Source of the DNA: Pyrinomonadaceae bacterium | Lineage (GTDB): Bacteria; Acidobacteriota; Blastocatellia; Pyrinomonadales; Pyrinomonadaceae | Reading direction: 5' to 3' | Length of the DNA: 18,461 nt | Assembly (NCBI GenBank): GCA_013695245.1 | Contig: JACDAW010000238.1 | Coordinates: 1-18,461, forward strand | Shown: positions 14,242 to 18,461 of the stretch, in pieces | How positions within the stretch are numbered: position 1 is the stretch's first letter | Layout: each line of letters opens with the position of its first letter | Made by a program: the position numbers and the translations under genes | Notes under the pieces: model-generated | Seen by the model: the letters and a program-made list of their open reading frames with translations, nothing else | The model's database searches: none | Told to the model about the DNA's origin: nothing

Positions 14242-15780
14242 ATGCTCTTTACCGAAAGCAAATTCATGAGCTGTGACGTTAACAGTTCAGCGCGCCTTCC
14301 TCTGCTCGAATCGCTGCGCGAGAAAACCGCAAGTCCACTGATTCAAGAGATGCGCCGCAGGTGTTATGAGATCGCGTTTGGCGCGGAAGAAGGCGCGAGC
14401 GGAAAAGAGCGATTGCGACAACTGGAACATGCGATTGCCGAGATGAGCGAGCTTGATAAAGGAAGCCCCTACGTTCAAGGCGATCTGTTCTGCTTTGAAG
14501 ACCACGTGCTTTTTCTCATCTTCAAAAATTCTGCGCACAACGACGATGCAGCAGGAATACAGGCAGGCATTATCTACACGAGGCAAACCGCTCAACCCTT
14601 GCGGAGGCTCGATGCTTTTTGTCAGGAGGTGCAGGAGCGTGTCATCTGCGCCTCGCTGTCGAAACAAACTGAAGCCCCCGCCGGATGGCGACGAAGCAAA
14701 ACGTCTCGCACAACGGCCTTCGAGCGTTTTCTCGCAAAGCAGGATATTGATTTTCTCTTTACGGCAGCGCGACGTGAAACTGCGCCGCAACGTGTGCGCG
14801 CCGCCGAATTGTTGGACGATGATTACACGCGAGAGTTTCTGCGGCGCACGCGAGAAGCGCACCTTGAAGGTTGCCCGACAAAACTTCTCAAGGGTGAGGT
14901 GAGCGGTGAGTCAGGGTTCTCGATTGACAGGTTGTCGGAAGCCGGGTTGGTACTGCGCGAAGTCTTGATCAGTTGTCGCACGACGGGGCACGCGCTCTTT
15001 CGTCTGCCTTCCGCAGATGCGTTGGCGGTGATCACGGTAAGCAACGCCAAGTGCAGCGAATGCGGCGCGCTCGTCGCCGATGAGCGTGTCGAAGACGTGA
15101 TCGCCCCGACGGAGCTGGCCGCCGCGCTACTGCAAGACGCGGCATGGCTCATCAATCGTATCTACACTATCTTGCGTCGTCTCGGCGTCCCCGCCGCAGA
15201 GATCGCTATCGCGCCCGTGACGAATTTGGGCGAAGCGCACGTGATGGTTAACATCTGCGGCGAAGCGTTTCTCTTTGTGCTAAGGGATGGAGATTTGACT
15301 CCGGCGCTGGCGCGGCGCGCCATTGATGCCGAGATGGAAGCGGGAGTTGCGCGCTTAGTCGTCGTTGCGACGGGCAGAGTGCGCGATGAGGCGCGACTTT
15401 TTCTCAGCGAACACGCCGCCCGCCGCGCGCGCGGCGGCACAGACATCGAAGTCATGATCATCGAAGGCGTGAATGCGGTCGCTTCAGAACTTCGCCGTGC
15501 CTTAGAACGTTTTTCGCGCGATCTGATCGCCGAAGAGCTTTGCGCTTTAGACGCAAACCTCGGTTTCAGCGCGAGCCGTTTAGTGATGGCGCGATTTGAA
15601 ATGCTGCAAACGAATCTTACGACGAACGCCGATTACGTTCCTCCTCCTCCTGCCACCACCAGCCCGCATTCTTCCACGCGAGGAGAAGTAAAACTTCTTC
15701 TTCCGCCGCTTGATCACGAATCTCCCGACGCGCGCAGCAGCAGCGTGAACGAACGCCGCGATCTGTCTCTCAGTATGTAG
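14242..15780 (+). CDS. protein of unknown function with a CxxC motif
   Basis: I do not recognise this 512-residue soluble protein. Residue numbers count from ATG 14242. The N-terminal half (about 1-200) is helical and charged, with a possible strand pair GDLFCFEDHVLFLIFKN. A central region (about 190-300) has helices followed by KCSECG, with C271 and C274 forming a possible half zinc site. The section at about 320-410 has alternating strands and helices (EAHVMVNICGEAFLFVLRDG, then ARLVVVATGRVRDEARLFL, then DIEVMIIEG) that recalls restriction-endonuclease-like folds, but I cannot point to a clear catalytic D-ExK set. The last 50 residues are Pro/Ser-rich. There is no signal peptide or membrane helix. 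The start ATG 14242 has GGAG 10 nt upstream; TTG 14236 is an alternative. Only 34 bases separate it from the PATAN-TonB gene, so the two are probably cotranscribed. Confidence 0.7.
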   Translation: MLFTESKFMSCDVNSSARLPLLESLREKTASPLIQEMRRRCYEIAFGAEEGASGKERLRQLEHAIAEMSELDKGSPYVQGDLFCFEDHVLFLIFKNSAHNDDAAGIQAGIIYTRQTAQPLRRLDAFCQEVQERVICASLSKQTEAPAGWRRSKTSRTTAFERFLAKQDIDFLFTAARRETAPQRVRAAELLDDDYTREFLRRTREAHLEGCPTKLLKGEVSGESGFSIDRLSEAGLVLREVLISCRTTGHALFRLPSADALAVITVSNAKCSECGALVADERVEDVIAPTELAAALLQDAAWLINRIYTILRRLGVPAAEIAIAPVTNLGEAHVMVNICGEAFLFVLRDGDLTPALARRAIDAEMEAGVARLVVVATGRVRDEARLFLSEHAARRARGGTDIEVMIIEGVNAVASELRRALERFSRDLIAEELCALDANLGFSASRLVMARFEMLQTNLTTNADYVPPPPATTSPHSSTRGEVKLLLPPLDHESPDARSSSVNERRDLSLSM

Positions 15781-15824
15781 AACTTCGCTTACGCGTGAAT
15801 TCCTTGTCTCTCGTCATACCATCT

Positions 15825-15848
15825 TATGTTTCCGTGTGCTGAAACATA
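15825..15848 (+). terminator. inverted repeat after the three-gene operon, possible terminator
   Basis: TATGTTTC, an 8-base loop and GAAACATA form a perfect 8-bp stem 44 bases downstream of the stop at 15780. The lack of a following T run makes intrinsic termination doubtful. Confidence 0.3.
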
Positions 15849-15938
15849 CATGATGAGCGATTGCGTAATTCAAATTCTGCAAAGAACAATTGTTTAAAAG
15901 CTGATCAAACTGCCTTCGCCGAATCGTCCGCTAGATTA

Positions 15939-15967
15939 CATACAAGAAACGGTTTTTCCTGTATAAT
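15939..15967 (+). promoter_or_regulatory. candidate promoter of the glycosyltransferase-like gene
   Basis: A perfect TATAAT (15962-15967) is preceded at 17 bases by CATACA (15939-15944), a poor -35 box. The predicted start near 15974 gives a leader of about 190 nt. Confidence 0.4.
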
Positions 15968-16034
15968 CCTTCATTCCTAAAAATCGCCCGCAAGCCGCCG
16001 AACGAATTTAAGCGTTAACGGAACTCGTGGAGCG

Positions 16035-16095
16035 ACGCAGCCGAAGGGCGCGTTTCAGGTAAGCGTTTATAGGGGAATTTAAATTCCCCTCGCTT
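16035..16095 (+). ncRNA. structured leader with a 20-bp palindrome
   Basis: The first hairpin is CGC-a-GCC, loop GAAG, GGC-GCG (16035-16051). The second contains AGGGGAATTT followed directly by its reverse complement AAATTCCCCT (16071-16090). It is extended by AAGCG (16061-16065) pairing with CGCTT (16091-16095) across a TTTAT bulge. A pyrimidine-rich stretch follows, so the second stem could attenuate transcription. No known riboswitch class is recognisable. Confidence 0.35.
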
Positions 16096-16161
16096 CTCTT
16101 TCGGTGCAGGTAATTGTGGTGCGCTTTCGTGATGAGCGCGGATAAGGGGTTGGAGGTAACG

Positions 16162-16899
16162 ATGGGAAATTTGCAAACACCGCGCAGTGAAACACCAAAC
16201 GCTGTTAATAATGATCTACGTGTTGCGCCACTAGCCGATCTGATCTGTTTTTCAAGCTTGCGATGGGACAAGCTTAATGTGGAACTCAAAACCATTCTCA
16301 GCCAGTGGGCGAGAGAGGGAAGGCGTGTGTTCTTTGTCGAAGAACCGATGTTTGACGCCGGTATGGTGGCGTGCCTCGACGTGCTGCGGCGCGAAGACGG
16401 AGTTTACATCGCGGTGCCGCATCTTCCCTTCGGTTTCGCCGGGCGCGCGAGTGTGGAGATGGCGATGCAAGGATTGCTTGACGATCTGTTTGCCACGAAG
16501 GACATCGGCGAACACGCCCTGTGGTATTTCACTCCGACCGCGCTTGCGTGGACAGATCATCTCAAACCGCTTGCCACGATCTACAACTGCGTTGACGAAC
16601 TCTCGGTCGCTTACGAAGAATCAGACGCATTTCGTGATGTGGAAGCGGAACTGATCGCTCGCGCCGATCTCGTGTTTGCAGATGAAGCGAATTTATCTGC
16701 CGCGAAGCGCGCGCAGTATCCGCAACATAAAGGACTACATGCGATTGAGTGCGGAACGAAAGGTTCATCCAAAGAGGCGTGGGCGCGCGCCTCGCTTCTC
16801 GCTAAAAATCTAATTGATGCCCGGCGCAGGCTTGCCTCTAACGCGGGCGCACCCGGCGGCAAAGATCGCTCATACACGGCCGGCGCATCCGTCGTTTAG
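16162..16899 (+). CDS. GT-B glycosyltransferase-like protein, N-terminal domain only
   Basis: The 245-residue protein matches the N-terminal Rossmann-like half of GT1/GT4-type glycosyltransferases: CFSSLRWDK (29-37), RRVFFVEEPMFDAG (54-67), LWYFTPTALAW (120-130), TIYNCVDELSV (139-149) and ELIARADLVFADEANLSAAK (163-182). It then stops after an unconserved tail, so the C-terminal half that binds the nucleotide sugar is absent. Where relatives usually have a W-x-RPQH-type segment after WD, this one has KLNVELKTILSQW. It is therefore probably not an active transferase by itself; it may be a degenerate paralogue or a sugar-binding or regulatory domain. ATG 16162 is supported by GGAGG (16152-16156) 5 nt upstream; an earlier in-frame start at 16114 lacks such a site. 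A strong terminator follows at once, and there is a separate promoter, so it is likely a single-gene transcript. Confidence 0.75.
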   Translation: MGNLQTPRSETPNAVNNDLRVAPLADLICFSSLRWDKLNVELKTILSQWAREGRRVFFVEEPMFDAGMVACLDVLRREDGVYIAVPHLPFGFAGRASVEMAMQGLLDDLFATKDIGEHALWYFTPTALAWTDHLKPLATIYNCVDELSVAYEESDAFRDVEAELIARADLVFADEANLSAAKRAQYPQHKGLHAIECGTKGSSKEAWARASLLAKNLIDARRRLASNAGAPGGKDRSYTAGASVV

Positions 16900-16910
16900 T
16901 CTCTTCGCTC

Positions 16911-16950
16911 AAGGTCATTGACGCAAACCGAAACGTCAGTGACCTTTTCA
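16911..16950 (+). terminator. Rho-independent terminator after the glycosyltransferase-like gene
   Basis: AAGGTCA-t-TGACG, a 10-base loop and CGTCA-g-TGACCTT make a 12-bp stem with one mismatch, running into TTTTCATTT. It begins 12 bases after the stop at 16899. Confidence 0.8.
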
Positions 16951-16980
16951 TTTCTCGTCGCAATCAATCCGAATCGTCTG

Positions 16981-17109
16981 TGACAGGTGATTGTGACAAT
17001 AGCTTTGGGCTTGTAAATCGTCTGACGGGTCGTTTACATTTAGCCACCGTCTTCAGCAAAAGAATATCGCAACAATCGAATTAAACTCTCAGCCTCGAGG
17101 AGATGCTTT
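16981..17109 (+). promoter_or_regulatory. upstream region of the M16 peptidase gene
   Basis: The heptamer TGTGACA appears twice close together, and the second copy forms an ATTGT-g-ACAAT inverted repeat (16990-17000). Downstream, a TTGTAA/TTACAT-like pair spaced by about 17 bases is a weak promoter candidate. AGGAG (17098-17102) is a good ribosome binding site 7 nt before ATG 17110. Confidence 0.3.
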
Positions 17110-18461
17110 ATGACATTGAACCGTTTTATCGCAAGCGTCCTAGCCGCCGCTCTGCTCGCGTCGAATCCCGCCTTCGCGCAAAGATCGCAAGCGGCACCCA
17201 TGCCCCCGACCGCCGAAGCGCAGACGCGGGTCGCGGCATTGCCCGAAATTAAATTTACCGAATACAAACTCAAGAACGGCCTGCGCGTCATTCTCCACGA
17301 AGATCATTCTGTGCCGATTGTCGGCGTCAATCTCTGGTATCACGTCGGCTCGAAAAACGAAGTGCAAGGTCGCACCGGCTTCGCGCACTTGTTTGAGCAC
17401 ATGATGTTTCAAGGCTCGAAGAATTACGACGATGATTATTTCAAGCCGATTCAAGAGGCGGGCGGCACACTCAACGGCTCGACTGATCCTGATCGGACGA
17501 ACTACTGGGAAGTTGTGCCCTCAAACTTCCTCGAACTCGCCATCTTTATGGAAGCCGACCGCATGGGCGTGCTGCTCGACGTTTTGAACGACGCCAAACT
17601 CGCTAACCAACGCGATGTCGTTAAAAACGAAAAGCGGCAGAACTACGACAATCGCCCTTACGGTTTAGTCGGAGCGCGCATCAACGAAATTCTTTATCCT
17701 GAAAGTCACCCGTATCATTGGCTGACTATCGGTTCGCTCGACGACTTAACGAACGCTTCGCTCGACGACGTGAAAGGTTTCTTCCGCCGCTTCTACACGC
17801 CAAACAACGCTTCGCTTTGCATCGCCGGAGATTTCAATCCGCAGCAAGCGCGCCAGTGGGTGGAGAAATATTTCGGCCCCGTTGCGAGCGGCCCCGCCGT
17901 CGCCAAAGTTAATCCCGCGCAGCCGCGACTCGACGGCGAACGACGCGAAGAGATGCAGGATCGCGTCGCGCTGCCGCGCCTCTACATGGTGTGGCATTCG
18001 ATGCCGCAATACACGCCCGATGAACCGTCGGCCGACACGCTTGCCACAATCCTCGGCGGCGGCAAATCTTCGCGCCTCTACAAAGCCCTCGTCTATGATC
18101 GCCAGATCGCGCAAGACGTTTCCGCCTTCAACGGTTCGCAGGAACTCGCCGGAACTTTCCGCATCACCGCGACCGCCAAACCCGGCAAGACGCTCGCGGA
18201 ATTAGAAAAGGCGATCAATGAAGAGATTGAGCGCATCAAGAAAGAATCGCCCACTACCGAAGAGTTGTCGCGCGCTTACAACGCACGCGAAGCGGCGTTC
18301 GTCTATAGCCTGCAAACAATCGGCGGCTTCGGCGGACGAAACGATCAGCTTAATCAATACGCGACCTTCGTCGGCCAACCCGGTTACTTTCAGCAAGACC
18401 TCGCTCGCTACAGTCGCGTAACAGCCGATGATGCCAAACGAGTTGCTAATCAGTATCTAAC
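17110..18461 (+). CDS. secreted M16 family zinc metallopeptidase (C-terminus beyond window)
   Basis: This frame is open for 450 codons and continues past the window. A signal peptide (about 1-23, FIASVLAAALLASNPAFA) precedes an insulinase/pitrilysin M16 domain. FTEYKLKNGLRVILHEDHSV begins the domain; the inverted zinc motif H93-L-F-E96-H97 supplies two His ligands and the catalytic Glu, and E174 in VVKNEKRQNYDNRP is the expected third ligand, 77 residues after H97. The conserved ILGGGKSSRLYKALV segment lies further on. M16 enzymes of this length class are usually two-domain proteins of about 450 residues or tandem ones of about 900; with the gene still open I cannot say which, and a partner M16 gene may follow. 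The enzyme would degrade peptides in the periplasm. ATG 17110 has AGGAG 7 nt upstream. Confidence 0.92.
   Translation, partial: MTLNRFIASVLAAALLASNPAFAQRSQAAPMPPTAEAQTRVAALPEIKFTEYKLKNGLRVILHEDHSVPIVGVNLWYHVGSKNEVQGRTGFAHLFEHMMFQGSKNYDDDYFKPIQEAGGTLNGSTDPDRTNYWEVVPSNFLELAIFMEADRMGVLLDVLNDAKLANQRDVVKNEKRQNYDNRPYGLVGARINEILYPESHPYHWLTIGSLDDLTNASLDDVKGFFRRFYTPNNASLCIAGDFNPQQARQWVEKYFGPVASGPAVAKVNPAQPRLDGERREEMQDRVALPRLYMVWHSMPQYTPDEPSADTLATILGGGKSSRLYKALVYDRQIAQDVSAFNGSQELAGTFRITATAKPGKTLAELEKAINEEIERIKKESPTTEELSRAYNAREAAFVYSLQTIGGFGGRNDQLNQYATFVGQPGYFQQDLARYSRVTADDAKRVANQYL

Larger units (their letters stand above)
15781..16161. other. intergenic region: inverted repeat, promoter and structured leader
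   Basis: These 381 bases carry no convincing gene. A perfect 8-bp inverted repeat TATGTTTC/GAAACATA (15825-15848) lies 44 bases after the previous stop and may mark the operon's end, though no T run follows. A promoter with TATAAT (15962-15967) precedes a leader of about 190 nt containing two hairpins (16035-16051 and 16061-16095). Confidence 0.5.

Noticed and set aside
16030..16065. Glycine riboswitch resemblance (CCGAAGG followed by TTTCAGGTAA)
   Set aside because: The hairpin that should separate the two conserved blocks is missing, the closing block diverges, and the downstream gene has no link to glycine.
1..18461. tRNA or rRNA genes, CRISPR arrays, insertion sequences or prophage genes
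   Set aside because: None was seen: no regularly spaced direct repeats, no transposase or integrase motifs, and no cloverleaf sequence in the gaps.

Overview
The window is about 18.5 kb of chromosomal DNA, roughly 55% GC by eye, from a Gram-negative bacterium. Signal peptides, TonB-type C-terminal domains, a type IV pilus-style chemosensory operon and the protein style suggest Acidobacteriota, perhaps Blastocatellia. That placement is inference; no rRNA or other marker is present.

Layout. (1) 1-299 (-): the start of an unrecognised gene cut by the window edge. (2) 690-1079 (+): ridA, an enamine/imine deaminase. (3) 11132 down to 1170 (-): a six-gene Pil-Chp-like chemosensory operon. In transcription order it encodes a TPR-PilG-like receiver fusion, a stand-alone PATAN/DUF4388 protein, a PilH-like receiver, a CheW/PilI adaptor, a PilJ-like chemoreceptor and a ChpA-like hybrid histidine kinase. 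No CheR or CheB lies in or next to it. (4) 11133-11741: a divergent regulatory region with one promoter candidate on each strand, an inverted repeat near the minus-strand start, and a nested RNA hairpin in the plus-strand leader. (5) 11742-15780 (+): three closely spaced genes for a secreted TonB-C-terminal protein with YD-like repeats, a PATAN-transmembrane-TonB-like fusion, and a 512-residue protein of unknown function. (6) 15781-16161: a promoter and structured leader before (7) 16162-16899 (+), an orphan N-terminal half of a GT-B glycosyltransferase, followed by a convincing terminator. (8) 17110 to the window end (+): a secreted M16 zinc peptidase, incomplete.

How the parts may work together. 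The minus operon reads as a complete receptor-adaptor-kinase-receiver circuit of the type IV pilus class. PATAN domains sit both inside it and in the divergent operon, where one is joined through a membrane helix to a TonB-like periplasmic domain. I infer that the divergent operon could be an envelope-facing output arm of the chemosensory system.

The most striking sequence observation is in the chemoreceptor. Its well-marked start and its 849-codon body are in the same frame, but the first membrane helix between them contains two in-frame stop codons (TGA and TAG) around a T10-A-T7 tract. The second is a 32-bp perfect palindrome inside cheW.
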